Origin: Siphonodentalium dalli | Lineage: Eukaryota > Mollusca > Scaphopoda > Gadilida > Siphonodentaliidae | Assembly: GCA_032622095.1 (NCBI GenBank) | Contig: CP136063.1 | Coordinates: 29,950,987 to 30,014,986, forward strand | Direction of reading: 5' to 3' | DNA: 64,000 nucleotides | In this document: positions 1-13,200 of the stretch, piece after piece | Numbering within the stretch: the first letter of the stretch is position 1 | Layout of the letters: every line of letters starts with the position of its first letter | Notes under the pieces: generated by a model | Databases searched by the model: none | What the model saw: only the letters and a program-made list of their open reading frames with translations | What the model was told of the DNA's origin: nothing | Translations under genes and position numbers: made by a program

Positions 1-139
1 ACGGCTAATACTTCGTTGAACGTTTTGGTAAATTTGATACCATAGTTATCAGTTGTTAGCATTATTTTGTTGCAATCGATTCTGATAACTAAAGCGTATT
101 TTGAAGAAATGTTGTTGTATGTTGATGATATCGGGACAC

Positions 140-710
140 TCTGATCGGATTGAGTAACTTTGGGGGCTATATGGGAATAATATAGAGTCTTTTATGTAGT
201 TTATCTTAATATTCTTTTGAACCATATCTCAGACAGTTATTTAGAAGTTTTGAGGCACACACAGTGACTAAAATGCAAGGGGACCAAGTTTCCCCACTTT
301 ACCTCACACCTGTCCTACTTCAAAATATGCATTTCTGATAATTAATTTCTGAGAATCGTCTCTGCCTTGTGCAATTATGGCCAGACCTATTTCAATATGA
401 GGAGTTGCAATGAATAAAATCAAAACAGGGATTTGGAGACTGATACATATTCTTATCAGGGAGCTGAAACATGAATGTCATAGATTTGGGAGCCGAAACC
501 TGCTTTTACATTGTGGGATATGCGAATAATATAAACCCATTTATGAACTCAGTCCACAATTTTTATTCGTTTTAAACCACACCTCAGACGGTAAAGTTCT
601 TTAAAAGTTTTGAGCCACATACACAGTGACTATTGGAAAGGAGACCAAGTTTGCTCAGCCTTACCACACACCTGCCCTATACCTCAAAATACACATTGTC
701 TGATTATGAG
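140..710. repeat. Two diverged tandem copies of a ~200-bp sequence
   Basis: Positions ~140-345 and ~488-710 share a series of matching blocks: 'tttgggggc/tttgggagc', 'gaataatata', 'accayayctcagac', 'aaagttttgaggcaca', 'cacagtgact', 'gaccaagtttsc' and 'cacacctgccctay'. The order is the same in both, so this is an old direct duplication. No open frame of note lies inside. Confidence 0.6.
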
Positions 711-1491
711 GCAGGACGTGTATGGTACGATTAACTACATAAATGATCCTATATTATTACCATATAGCCGTTAATGTAAAAGGTAGGGCATGATTTGGCT
801 CCAAAATCAGCCCCCCCCCCCGTTTTTATTTTATTCTCTATAAATCATCATTGAAAAATAATTGTGTCCACAATAGACCAATGGAAACATCATTCTCAGT
901 TGACTATGCATATGGTTACGTTGGGCAGGATTGGGTTAATGCAGAGGAAACGTGGTCCCCTTGGTCTTTATTCACCCTGTATGTGGCCATCGTCCAGTCG
1001 CCAGTCCCATGTACTTTGAATGTGTATATGTTTCCAGTAAACCCATATCATTGATCTATGCTGGTGCACACAATTCTGTGCATCTAGAAATAAGACCTGC
1101 GTAATCATGCCATTCAATTTTATTTGATTACATAAATATAAGAATGTGTTAATATTTGTCGAACAAGGAATACCTGACAATTCAAACGCCCGATGTAATA
1201 TTAGCATGGACATGATGGTAACGGAGAAAACACCTATATATAGTTATATACGACATGTATGCAAGTTTATGAATGAGGAATATTTTGCTATATTCAAACC
1301 GGTTTTGGACAAGTTTCCAAAAACAACTGCCAAAACAAAATGCATTGTTTTATTCATGGATTGGTACTAGTATGCAATATGATTAAAATTCGAAATTAAT
1401 TTTAAATAGCTAGTAGCCTTCAATTAATTTCCTGCCTATTTTTAAATCAATTGAATAAATGTCATCGTTACTAGTGTCATTCACATTGAGT
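711..1491. other. Intergenic, no gene recognised
   Basis: AT-rich sequence with a 12-nt poly-C tract near 810-821. Short open frames at 851-1054 and 1146-1370 have no recognisable motif and no support. One copy of the dispersed 15-mer GGTAACGGAGAAAAC lies near 1217. Confidence 0.5.
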
Positions 1492-2051
1492 CTATATGTC
1501 TAAACATGACAAACGCGTGAAATTATCACCGTCGTCAAAGACACCGTAATCCTCTCCGCAACCTTCATGAAAAGCACTTGACATAATCTGAGCACAACAC
1601 CCATTCGTCGCGTTTACTGGGATCGAGTGGATCACCATAAACCCAGCCACACTTCCCACAAGGATACGCATCTTGACTGTTATTTTCCCCACTCTTTTTT
1701 GAAGCTCGCTTGCCTTTGATGGCCGTTGACCGAGAACCATTAGGCTCGCGAACATGTGGTGCATCGTTGTGAACTTCCAATTGCATTTCAGGTCGGATTC
1801 ACCATTTGAAGTTAGGAACGGGTAGCACATAGGGCAAAAACCAATTTCAGGGCGCTTTCGTTGAGGTGAATAAATGCGACATTAACATTGGCGTGATTGC
1901 CCAAATCACAAAATGCGGCGGCGTTCTGTATCACAAATTTACCGGTCTTCGCTGCAACGTCAGCCAACCTCTTGGAGGTCCCTCCAATTCTATCACACGG
2001 CCCTTTTCCATGACCTGCTTCCAAATATTGCCAGATAGCTTTCACGCCCAT
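1492..2051 (-). pseudogene. Fragment of a GHGKG-motif / PHD-like invertebrate protein, frameshifted
   Basis: Read on the minus strand, 2051-1812 encodes a peptide with EAGHGKGPCDRIGG followed by SKRLADVAAK. This resembles the W-x-FEAGHGKG-DGIGG-KR signature I recall from multi-copy uncharacterised invertebrate proteins, often transposon-associated. After a frame change, 1786-1565 gives C-GK-C...YGDPLDPSKRDEWVLC. A further frame change near 1580 gives FHEGCGEDYGVFDDGDNF ending in a Cys pair region (1492-1580). Together these have the Cys/His spacing of a PHD-like or similar zinc-binding C-terminal tail. At least two frameshifts and the lack of an N-terminus make it a decayed fragment. The motifs are seen directly; the family assignment is from memory and no function is claimed. 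Confidence 0.55.
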
Positions 2052-2129
2052 CTTAGAATGATTACTGACAAGGTTGAAGATATGTCTGTTTCGATATTGG
2101 CTGTTGGGTGAATCCTAAATGTGGTGGAT

Positions 2130-2715
2130 GTATTTGACACCAGGAACAATATATAACACCATTTGTTTGACATAAATCGGCCAAGGGGCTGAGAAATAGC
2201 ATATGCATGGGTGTCCTATTTTGAACCCCTCTGGACAGCGACAATTTTGGATCAGGTTGAGGTATGTGAGGTGTTTAGAAAGAGTACCTGTGGAGGGACA
2301 CCCTACAACACCTTTTGTTTGACCTAAATCGGTCAACGGGACGAAAAATGGCATGTCATATTTGAACCCTTCTGGTCGGCGGGCATTTTGGATCGGGTGG
2401 TGTGAAAGGGGGGGGGGATATTTAGATTATCTTGGGGCACCCTTTGTTTTACCTAAATCGACCAAGGGGTGCCCTATTTGTACATCTCTTGATGGTGTCC
2501 ATTTTAGATCGTGGTGTGGTGAAGGGGTGGGGGTATTTAGATTGGCCCCCTACACACACCTTTTGTTTGACCTAAATCGGCTGAGAAAAGGCACGGTGCC
2601 CTATTTGAACCCTTCTGGACGGCGGCCACTTTGGATCTGGATGGGTGCGTGGATTATAATATGTGAGTGTGGGGGGGGGGCAGCATACAAAACCCTTTGT
2701 TTGACATAATTATAA
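2130..2715. repeat. Degenerate ~115-150-bp tandem repeat, about five units
   Basis: Each unit carries 'ttgtttgacctaaatcgg', 'gccctatttgaaccc-tctgga', a 'ggcgacattttggatc' block and a G-run followed by 'tatttagatt'. Units begin near 2155, 2305, 2440, 2560 and 2690 (partial). The spacing is irregular and the copies differ by many substitutions, so the array is old. Open frames through it are by-products. Confidence 0.7.
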
Positions 2716-4216
<1,501 letters not shown>

Positions 4217-4528
4217 GTTCATGACAGAGCAGAAAAGGAGGGCAGAATGAATCTTCTTCGTAAATTAGCGCTGCAATATGAACTTTATGATCTTAAATAC
4301 TACGTGGAATGCAGTGGATTCCGCACATAGAGTTTGGTCAAAGCTCATGTGATGATAACCCCAAGTGAAGATCTATTTATAATTACTATTAGAACGGTAT
4401 ACCGATACATGAGGCCCTATGTATCAGTAGCTCCGTTCGTGTAACAACGCCTCGTTGATAGAGAGTAACTAACGATTCATATCAACATGTGTTATTTCAT
4501 GAGATATGTATCCGAAATGGTTAACTGG
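4217..4528. repeat. 3' flank module of the ZNF family
   Basis: Homologous in order to ~20535-20830 and 21185-21285 downstream of ZNF locus A: 'gacagagcrgaaaaggrgggcagaatgaatctt', 'gcagtggattccgcacatagagtttggt', one copy of the 50-bp GGTATACATGAG unit (4390-4440), then 'cgcctcgttgatagag' and 'gatatgtatccgaaatggtt'. The single unit here against eight in locus A dates the array expansion to after the duplication. Confidence 0.8.
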
Positions 4529-6312
4529 TTAAAGATGGATCATCTCTTTAAGGGTGGATTATCTCTTTGCAAACATGTATTATTATGGAGCCTCTCAGGT
4601 GACACCCGAATGTTTTTTAAGTCGTGGCCACGAGAATAAAGTCGCGGCCACGAGAATATGAAGTCGTGGCCACGAGAATATGAAGTCGTGGCCACGAGCA
4701 TATGAAGTCGTGGCCACGAGAATAAAGTCGTGGCCACGAGAATAAAGTCGTGGCCACGAGCATAAAGTCGTGGCCACGAGAATAATGTCGTGGCCACGAG
4801 ATTATTCTCGTGGCCACGAGAATATGGTCTTCTCGTGGCCACGAGAATATGGTCGTGGCCACGAGAATATAGTCGTGGCCACGAGACTATGAAGTCGTGG
4901 CCACGAGAATATGAAGTCGTGGCCACGAGACTATGAAGTCGTGGCCACGAGTATATGGTCGTGGCCACGAGAATAAAGTCGTGGGCACGAGAATAAAGTC
5001 GTGGGCACGAGAATAAAGTCGTGGGCACGAGCATATTAAGTCGTGGCCACGAGAATAATGTCGTGGCCACGACCATATTCTCGTGGCCACGACTTCATAG
5101 TCTCGTGGCCATGACTTCATATTCTCGTGGCCACGACATTATTCTCGTGGCCACGACTTTATTCTCGTGGCCACGACTTCATAGTCTCGTGCCCACGACT
5201 TCATATTCTCGTGGCCACGACTATATTCTCGTGGCCACGACCTTATTACCGTGGCCACGACTTCGTAGTCTCGTGGCCACGACCTCATATTCTCGTGGCC
5301 ATATGGTCTCGTGGCCACGAGAATATGGTCGTGGCCACGAGAATATAGTCGTGGCCACGAGACTATGAAGTCGTGGCCACGAGAATATGAAGTCGTGGCC
5401 ACGAGACTATGAAGTCGTGGCCACGATAATAAAGTCGTGGCCACGAGAATAAAGTCGTGGGCACGAGAATAAAGTCGTGGGCACGAGAATAAAGTCGTGG
5501 GCACGAGCATATTAAGTCGTGGCCACGAGAATAATGTCGTGGCCACCATATTCTCGTGGCCACGAGAATAATCTCGTGGCCACGACTTCATATTCTCGTG
5601 GCCACGACATTATTCTCGTGGCCACGACTTTATTCTCGTGGCCACGACTTCATAGTCTCGTGCCCACGACTTCATATTCTCGTGGCCACGACTATATTCT
5701 CGTGGCCACGACATTATTCTCGTGGCCACGACTTTATTCTCGTGGCCACGACTTTATGCTCGTGGCCACGATCTTATTATCGTGTCCACGACTTCGTAGT
5801 CTCGTGGCCACGACTTCATATGCTCGTGGCCAAGACTTCATAATCTCGTGGCCACGACTTTATTCTCGTGGCCACGACTTAAAAAAAAATTCGGATGTCA
5901 CCTCCGGGGCTCCATATATTATATAGTTACCGGGGTATAAAATATTAGATTTGAATCGAAGACTCCTGTCCGGAAATGCTTCTATCGATTAATATTCATT
6001 TTATTTCGAATATTTTCTTGTCTAAACAGACGTGTTTGTTCCGCTAACGAACAATAGTGGTTACTATTAACAGAGACCAGAAATTTTATTTAACAATTTT
6101 GTCACAAATAAACGTTAATTATACTTATTAGCGCTTATATCTGTGGAACAAAACAATACAAACAACCAATCTGTGACATTTGACTTTCGTTGCGTAGCCG
6201 TAGGAACAGCTCAGTGCTCTAAATCGCAATATGGTATCATCCGAATGGTCTACATTCTAAACATAGTAACATAAACGGTCCCGATTTAATATTCGAAATA
6301 AAATCAATAATA
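4529..6312 (+). mobile_element. TTAA-MITE, split by a nested satellite-cored element; right end lost
   Basis: A short extra MITE tip (TTAA + AGATGGATCATCTCTTT, 4529-4551) precedes the left end of a MITE at 4548 (TTAA, then GGGTGGATTATCTCTTT). The body resumes after the nested insertion at 5917 and matches other copies up to 'ttaatattcgaaataaaatcaat' at ~6310, where it is truncated. No transposase is encoded. Family features are described under the complete copy at 21890-22417. Confidence 0.9.
4584..5916. mobile_element. 1.33-kb TIR element with a TCGTGGCCACGA palindrome-array core
   Basis: The ends are TATGGAGCC... and ...GGCTCCATA. Imperfect terminal inverted repeats of ~29 bp run on through a 'ggtgacayccgaa' block. 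It sits in a MITE whose other copies read 'catgTATTATatag'; here TATTAT is present on both sides (4578-4583 and 5917-5922), so a 6-bp target duplication is directly visible. The core (4618-5880) is a ~20-23-bp tandem array, each monomer centred on the 12-bp palindrome TCGTGGCCACGA with spacers such as gaataaag, gaatatgaag and gactatgaag. Spacer orientation flips near 5070, 5305 and 5550, giving four alternating blocks. The 4840-5300 block pair is repeated at ~5320-5880. Long open frames on both strands (for example 4540-5076) are by-products of the array. Confidence 0.88.
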
Positions 6313-7615
6313 TGACCATACGTAAACGTAATAAAGCCCACGTAGATTAAATCTGGCAGTTTGCAATACAAAATACATTTATAATAATTACCTCTTTTGA
6401 ATTATACTGGTATCGAAATTAGTCGACGAAATTGCTGTGACAAAGATAAAGGGAAATAACGACATTTCTTCCTGTGCTCAAATAGAACTTTCGAACAAGT
6501 GTTCTTTTGTGCGACACTGTTCACATTTTCACAACATGGTATCTACTCGATGTGTTTACTGGTAACACCGAAGATCTGGTCTGTCTGACAGCGTGGAGAT
6601 ATAATACAATTACATTACACTATGCTCCAAGTTGTGTGTTGAAATTCGGCACGTATACACGTGGAGTGTTTGCAGAGTGTGCTGAATAACTCACGGTATG
6701 TTGCTACATAGCTAAGTCATGTTGTCCAAAAATATCCGATGTCAAATCAAATCTGAGATGGAAATGCTTATTTGCATACCGTTAGGTTGGAGGGTATTGT
6801 GTTAGCACATGGTGACGTCATATAGTATAAAACAGTTCACAATCTGAAGGAACAAGGCCTGTTACAGTCATGTCGCAAGCATAGGGGTGCTCGTTCCATA
6901 TCACAACTAAAGAATACATGGGTGACATTAAGAACTAACCACAATTGAACATAGTGACATTAACGGATTGACAGACCCATGTCATGCAGTGTATGCCGCA
7001 AGCATATGAACGCATGCATTTGACACTATATATCAATTGTACCCAATTACAGGTTATGTCATACCGTTATCAGGTGTTATTTGGTCATGTGCATAGCGTT
7101 CCTACATCAATAATGTGTACACTGCTACTACGTCAATAACTCAATTTTCAATATATACGAGGATATGATGATCAACCTGGGAACGCAATGTGAAATTAAG
7201 AAATACAATGAACCACTACCGGTTGGACAGACTATTGCCATAACTAGTGTATGTCGCAAGCATATGGATGCACTTATGACACGATATCAATGTGCACGCT
7301 TGGTATAGAATATATACACAAAACTGCGCGTGTGGGATACTGTTGTCAGTATATCGGACGAGTTCAATGGCGTAGGATGGCACAATCTGCCAAAAAACAG
7401 TATTGTTTTCCTTAAGAGGCGCGTGCATGAGTATCATACATCGGTCAGTAACAAACATGCAGTTTGGTCTGTTTACCACACGCTCTATCGATATATTCTA
7501 ACCGACTCTTCCCCACCGATGTCTCTGTATCCACTGTTTCTTGGCTGAAAGTGCTCAATTTCAGGTAAAAAACGCATATATTTAACCATAAAACCTGCTT
7601 TTTAGTGACTTCATT
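6313..7615. other. Intergenic, no gene recognised
   Basis: AT-rich. A short phrase 'tatgycgcaagcata' recurs near 6872, 6990 and 7245 with partly conserved context, which suggests a decayed repeat. No coding region can be supported. Confidence 0.5.
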
Positions 7616-7907
7616 TGTCACAGATTGGTTGTTTGTATTGTTTTGTTCCACAGATATAAGCGATAATGAGTACAATTAACGTTTATTTGTGACAAAATTG
7701 CACAATATAATTTCTGGTGTCTGTTAACAGTAACCACTATTGTTCGTTAGCTGAACAAACACACATTTTTAGACCAGAAAATATTCTAAATAAAATTAAT
7801 ATTAATCGATAGAAGCATTTCCGGACAGGAGTCTTCGATTCAAATCTAATATTTTATACCCTGGTAACTATATAATACATGTTTACAAATTGATAATCCA
7901 CCTTTAA
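7616..7907 (-). mobile_element. TTAA-MITE fragment (AGGTGG-end half)
   Basis: The minus-oriented end half, from the 'cagattggttgtttg' block to '...gataatccacct' and TTAA at 7904-7907. The other half is absent. It abuts a second MITE at an internal TTAA, and may itself be an insertion into that copy. Confidence 0.85.
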
Positions 7908-8930
7908 ATAGTTGCGTTCTTATACAATAATGGATATGAACTGAAGACCCATGTCCAGAAAAGCTTCTATCAATTATCATTGATTTTATTTCGAATATTA
8001 AATCGGGACCGTTCATGTTACTATTTTTAGAACAGACCATTCGGATGATACCATATTGCGATATACTAGAGCACTGGGCTGTTCCAACGGCTACGCACCG
8101 AAAGTCAAATGTCATAGATATGTTGTTTGTATTGTTTTGTTCCACAGATATAAGCGCTAATAAGTATAACAATTTTGTCACAAATAAACGTTAAAGGTGG
8201 ATTATCTCTTTGTAAACATGTATTATATAGTTACCGGGGTATAAAATATTATATTTGAATCGAAGACTCCTGTCCGGAAATGCTTCTATCGATTAATATT
8301 AATTTTATTTCGAATATTTTCTGGTCTAAAAAGGTGTGTTTGTTCAGCTAACGAACAATAGTGGTTACTGTTAACAGAGACCAGAAATTATATTGTGCAA
8401 TTTTGTCACAAATAAACGTTAATTATACTCATTATCGCTTATATCTGTGGAACAAAACAATACAAACAACCAAAATGTGACATTTGACATTCGTTGCGTA
8501 GCCGTAGGAACAGCCCAGTGCTCTATATCGCAATACGGTCTCATCCAAATGGTCGGTTCTAAAAATAGTAACATAAACGGGCCCGATTTAATATTCGAAA
8601 TAAAATCAATATTAATTGATAGAAGCTTTTCCGGACATAGGTCTTCTGTTCATATCTATTATTTTATACCCACGCAACTATTTAAAATTTGTTATTTAAA
8701 GAGATAATCCATCTTAAATTAAATAAAATTTCTGGTCTCTGTTAACGGTAACCACTATTGTTCGTTAGCTGAACAAACACACCTTTTTAGACCAGAAAAT
8801 ATTCGAAATAAAATTAATATTAATTGATAGATGCATTTCCGGACAGGAGTCTTCGATTAAAATCTAATATTTTATACCCCGGTATTGGCCGGTAACTATA
8901 AATGTTTACAAAGAGATAATCCACCTTTAA
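7904..8930 (-). mobile_element. TTAA-MITE (variant subfamily), interrupted by a complete MITE
   Basis: 7904-8194 matches the first part of a minus-oriented variant MITE (compare 27104-27400). 8714-8930 matches its remainder ('ttctggtctctgttaacggtaacc' to 'gataatccacct' TTAA). Between them lies a complete plus-oriented MITE (8191-8717) at an internal TTAA. In this variant the block around 'caaataaacgttaa' is inverted relative to the major subfamily. The outer left tip is missing. Confidence 0.85.
8191..8717 (+). mobile_element. Complete TTAA-MITE inserted inside another MITE
   Basis: TTAA at 8191-8194 and 8714-8717. Left end AGGTGGATTATCTCTTT; right end ...GAGATAATCCATCT. The variant copy at 27104-27638 reads 'aaacgttaattaac' with no insert at this position, so it serves as the empty site. 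The 86-codon open frame inside begins at GTG and is not taken as a gene. Confidence 0.92.
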
Positions 8931-9063
8931 CGATGGGAACTATTTTATACCGAATACAACACTTTACGAAGGTACTTGGTATGCGTGGAAATGACGATAA
9001 ATAAAAAATATTTAGGTGATGGGCGATTAACGAAAATTAGTTTTCGACGCCACCGATGAAGAG
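8931..9063. repeat. Duplicated ~130-bp segment (also at 27639-27776)
   Basis: The block 'tgggaactattttataccgaatac' to 'gccaccgatgaagagttaa' follows a MITE right end here and again at 27639. The same MITE insertion and its flank were therefore copied together. Partial copies occur at ~34010-34050 and ~37215-37270. It belongs to the far-upstream part of the ZNF upstream module. Confidence 0.85.
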
Positions 9064-9163
9064 TTAAAGGTGGATTATCTCTTTGTAAACATGTATTATA
9101 TAGTTACCGGGGTATAAAATATTATATTTTAATCGAAGACTCCTGTCCGGAAATGCTTCTATA
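9064..9163 (+). mobile_element. TTAA-MITE terminal fragment
   Basis: TTAA then AGGTGGATTATCTCTTT, through 'aaatgcttctata', where the match stops. About 100 bp of one terminus is retained. The truncation lies just outside the long-inverted-repeat composite. Confidence 0.85.
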
Positions 9164-9261
9164 GTCCAGACGCCAGGATTTTTTTTTTAGATTCGGTTCA
9201 ACCGGCCACCAAGAAAATTTCCGCCTATTGCCTGTTGTGGGGAACTACATTGCGGTTCATG

Positions 9262-10112
9262 TAAGGGTGGATGTAATTTCTGAAAGTGTTGCAAAAAATT
9301 TTTATTCATGGTTTTTGATTGAATAAAGCTTAAAATAACCATAAACTGATATTTCAAACTACAGATGACACTTTATGTCATATTGGCATTATTTCCCTTT
9401 AAAATGTTAGGAATAGAGATATTATTTCACATCGCCACACAAGATTTTGGAAAATAAATACTATTTTCGAAAATAAATTATTTAAGTGCGTTTTTTGGGC
9501 AAATATTTGCTTTCGTTTCAATTTGTTTATGAAACTGATTGCACACAGCTTGTAATTTCCCTAGTTAAATCCGAATGTTAAAGCGTAATAATTTTCTACG
9601 ACAAACTGGGAAGTCAAATTGCCAGAAAAAAACTCTGGATAATACCTTGAATGACTATTTTTTGTAAAAAATATAAACCTCCCCCCTAAAATTAGAAAAT
9701 TGTCATTTTTGGCAGTTTTGATCATAAGACGCTTGTTATGTAATATCACAATGGAAATACACCAGTACCAGATCTTACCGTTGTCACAATGTCAACGGAG
9801 GGTCACATTAGTACCGAGTTGTAGCTTTAAGCTAAACCTAGTGATTGCATATAAATATCCAAGACGGCCTCTATCATTCAATAAGTGAAATCAGACCATA
9901 CGGATGTGATTATATTATATTTAGTTGCAGGACATAAAGCTCAAGTTTGAACAACTTCTGAATGCCTAAAAGTTCATACAGCAACTGAAAAAGTTAACTT
10001 CCATAGTTTTGTAAGGTGATATAATCCTGAGTTGTAAGAATTTACATTCACAACAAGCACTGAAATGGCAATATAATCATTTTGTTTTTTGGGAAAAATT
10101 TAATTTTTCGCC
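9262..10112 (+). repeat. Left long inverted-repeat arm
   Basis: Outer end 'agggtggatgtaatttctg', inner end 'aatttttcgcc'. Relative to the right arm it has an extra AT-rich segment near 9470-9530. Short open frames on it have mirrored counterparts in the right arm (9700-9888 and 13875-14078) and do not look like genes. Confidence 0.8.
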
Positions 10113-10228
10113 ACTAAGTAAAATAACATGTGCAAATTGTAATTGGTACGAAATAAAACTAGTTGGGTATGCTATAAACTTTTCTCATCGCTCACTTCTC
10201 CGTCACTCGTACAGTAATTGTCACACAG

Positions 10229-13200
10229 TTATCGATCGCAGCCACATGCATCGGTGCATTGAACATCCTCTTTCCTACAACGGCAACGTCATGTACTGCA
10301 ATCGGACTTGCACTTGCATATGGTGAGTTCGAGAACGGCAGTCGGAGCTGGAGCGAGTGACATCATTTCCGGAACAAGGTGCCCATTATAATTATTAAGT
10401 ATCCAGCCATTTGGGTCGTGGTAATGGCAGCAACAACATTGGGAAAAGAGCATGAGTCCATATATTCGTTCGATAGTTAACGCGTTTTGGGTGCGAATTG
10501 AATGAGTCCATGGTCGGTGGCAGTTTGTCCCTTCTCACGTTCTTCGTAGCGCAAGTCATCCAGGGATGTCGAATCACGGTTGGAATAAACCAAAGAAACA
10601 AGAGACACAAATGTTTCCCTCATATGGTTCGGAATGCGAGTCGGGTCCTCCCCCATCTGCGTAAACGCCGGGATCAGTTCTGGGTGATCTTTCAATGTTC
10701 TGAACCATTTCAATTTCCTAATATAACTGAATGCGTTTGTCGAATCGCATCCGCTCAATTAATGAATTGCTGGAATAATCAGTGACATGTTCTTGCCCAC
10801 AACATTTGCACAATCATGCACTGGGATATATCGACGTCGTTTGCCATTACCAGTTAGGAAGAATAACTCGTATACCCAGTAGTACACAAAACATTGGGCA
10901 CATCGCCAGAACGTCTGAGTCACCACTCCAAATAATGAATATTTCAACTTGTCGTTCACTTGCTGCATGCCCCATGTGTACGAACATTCTTGAGTCAAGT
11001 TTTTTCGCGGTCGGACTCAAGATACCCAGACCAACCGCAACCATCCTTTGATAAAAGCATTACTTTCTTTGAATCTGGAAATCCACCCGCAAGAAACACT
11101 TGCTGGTCATGCGGCAACAACAATGGTATCTTTAGGGACCAATTATTGAATAAGAAGTTGACCATGTTTATTTTGTGAAGTTCTGTTCGAGTAATGCATT
11201 CCACTCATTTCCAAAGTTTGCAACGCAACTGAGGATTTTGAATGGGGCGTGATATAGAATCGGTTTAGAGCTGCAGACTGGCAACACAAATTCCGATATT
11301 TACCACAGTCCATATTTATGGATTGTTGTATGGCCATAACATGCCAAACTTCAGAGAAAGGCTGGCATGTGTCTTTCGGAAAAACGACAAATGCTATATG
11401 CAGTTTCTTCTCGAACATTAGTCTCGACTCCGCTACATTGACTATGGCCCCACCGGGCGTAGTTTACATGTTTACACATGAAATCCAGAGGAATCATTTC
11501 TGCTGGTGTCCCAATTTCATGCAACACATTATCATGGTCAATTAGATGCGGCGGTTCAATGTGTTCTTCGTAGCAACTAAGCCAGTCTAAAACGACTTCC
11601 ACCTCAACTGTCCAAATGCTTTGTTCATCAAACGAACTCCACGGTTATACGACTTTCCACATACAATCCGGTTTACAGTGGCGCCACCATGCACCCAGCT
11701 TCTATAACAATGTCCTCGAAGCCACTTCATAGCTATGTACATCCCTACCATCGTCGTTATCAAATTCATCAGGGTTCCTCCATTCAATCATATGAGCCTT
11801 GCAGTATGTTGCTTCGTCGTATGCTACATAAGACCAATTCTGTCCTAGAGTCCTGAACAAATTCTGAAATCGTTTCGTCGTTGTATCTACTGTTTCAAAA
11901 TCAGTCGCTGAACCAGGAACCATCGGACAACATCCAATGTTAGTCTTCGTCACGTTGATTCGATTAGTGACACTAGCATGATATACACTCCAGCCAGGAA
12001 CGTATTCCGATTTACCTCTCTCAAAATGTACATCGAATAACTTAGTCGGTATTGTGTAAGAGAACATAGCTTTTGTCTCATGTATGCATGTTCTTTGGAA
12101 CACACGTTGAACCAACGGATGCGCATTTTCCAGTTAGATGCACTGGGCCCGGTTGCTTCCCTCTGAGATTAGGACACACACGAATATTATTATTAAATGA
12201 AATATGGTTTCTGGTTGGCGTTCATCCTTCTTTGGAATCACACCGAAGCAACCCTACTGAGATCAGCTGCCTGATATAACACCATATTCACCAAGTCGTG
12301 GTTATATCCACCTACATATGCTGTCACTGCCCCATATGTCATATTGGTTGGCACTGTCAATCCGTCTCTCTCAATTTGTTAAAAACATGTGTAATACTGG
12401 ACGATAACTGCAGTTCCTTAAGCATAGCCCTGGTGTTTGATGCGACATTGATGGCATTCTGTATATTAAGGGATTTACTGATCGCGAGTTCAGGTTTAGT
12501 CCGTGATTTATCAATAACACACACTTTGTCAGAGTAATTCAGTTCAATCTTTTCCTTCGGTTTCTGTTTAGTGTAGACCTAGCTACACTTCGGTTTGCCT
12601 ATTTGTCGTAATATGTCCAGGAACTTTGATAGTAGATGACCCATATCATATGTGACACCTTTTTCAAAGTCCGGGAGAATACACCCATCAAATGTTCCAG
12701 TGCAACATCGTATGGGGTAATCGTGTTACTGGAGGTGGTGGTCTCCAGCAGATATTTACTATGACACAACCTGTGATGTCTTGCCTCAAGTGCTATCAAC
12801 TTCAAAAAGTCAAACCCAACACGCCGTTGCATTATGTCATCCTCCTTTTCCTTCGCACATCGTTCGGTAGTTTCGCAAGATGTAAATGTACTGACCCGAA
12901 CTAATGTCTTTACTCCCAAGTGAGACAACTGTTAGCATATAAGACATCTAGTTTTGAAGTCGAAATATTCTCTTGTAACTTGTGGATTTGTCTGATCAAC
13001 AGTCGTGGATGTGGGCTGTTTGACTAATCTGAGATCCGAAGAACTTGTGAAACTGGAGATTGGAGAAACAACTCTTATGCAAACTTATGTTGAGATCTTT
13101 AAGGTAAATTCCATATTCTTCATATGATGATCGACGAACATCCAGAGCAACTGAAAACGATTCCAAACAAGAATCAGAAGCTTTCCGCAGATTCTCGTCT

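Noticed and set aside
4618-5880. CRISPR-like array (regular palindromic repeats with short spacers)
   Set aside because: Spacers are 8-11 bp and repetitive, no cas genes are present, the context is eukaryotic, and the array is bounded by TIRs and a target duplication.
4540-5926. Several long open frames on both strands in the GTGGCCAC array
   Set aside because: All are translations of the palindromic monomer (SWPRL/SRGHD repeats) and appear on both strands alike.
8447-8707. Recurrent 86-codon open frame in most complete MITEs (EQNNTNNQSVTFDIRCVAVG...)
   Set aside because: The first codon is GTG, not ATG, and the frame runs into the terminal inverted repeat. Its preservation is explained by the youth of the copies. 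A codon-bias or dN/dS test on older copies would be needed to revive it.
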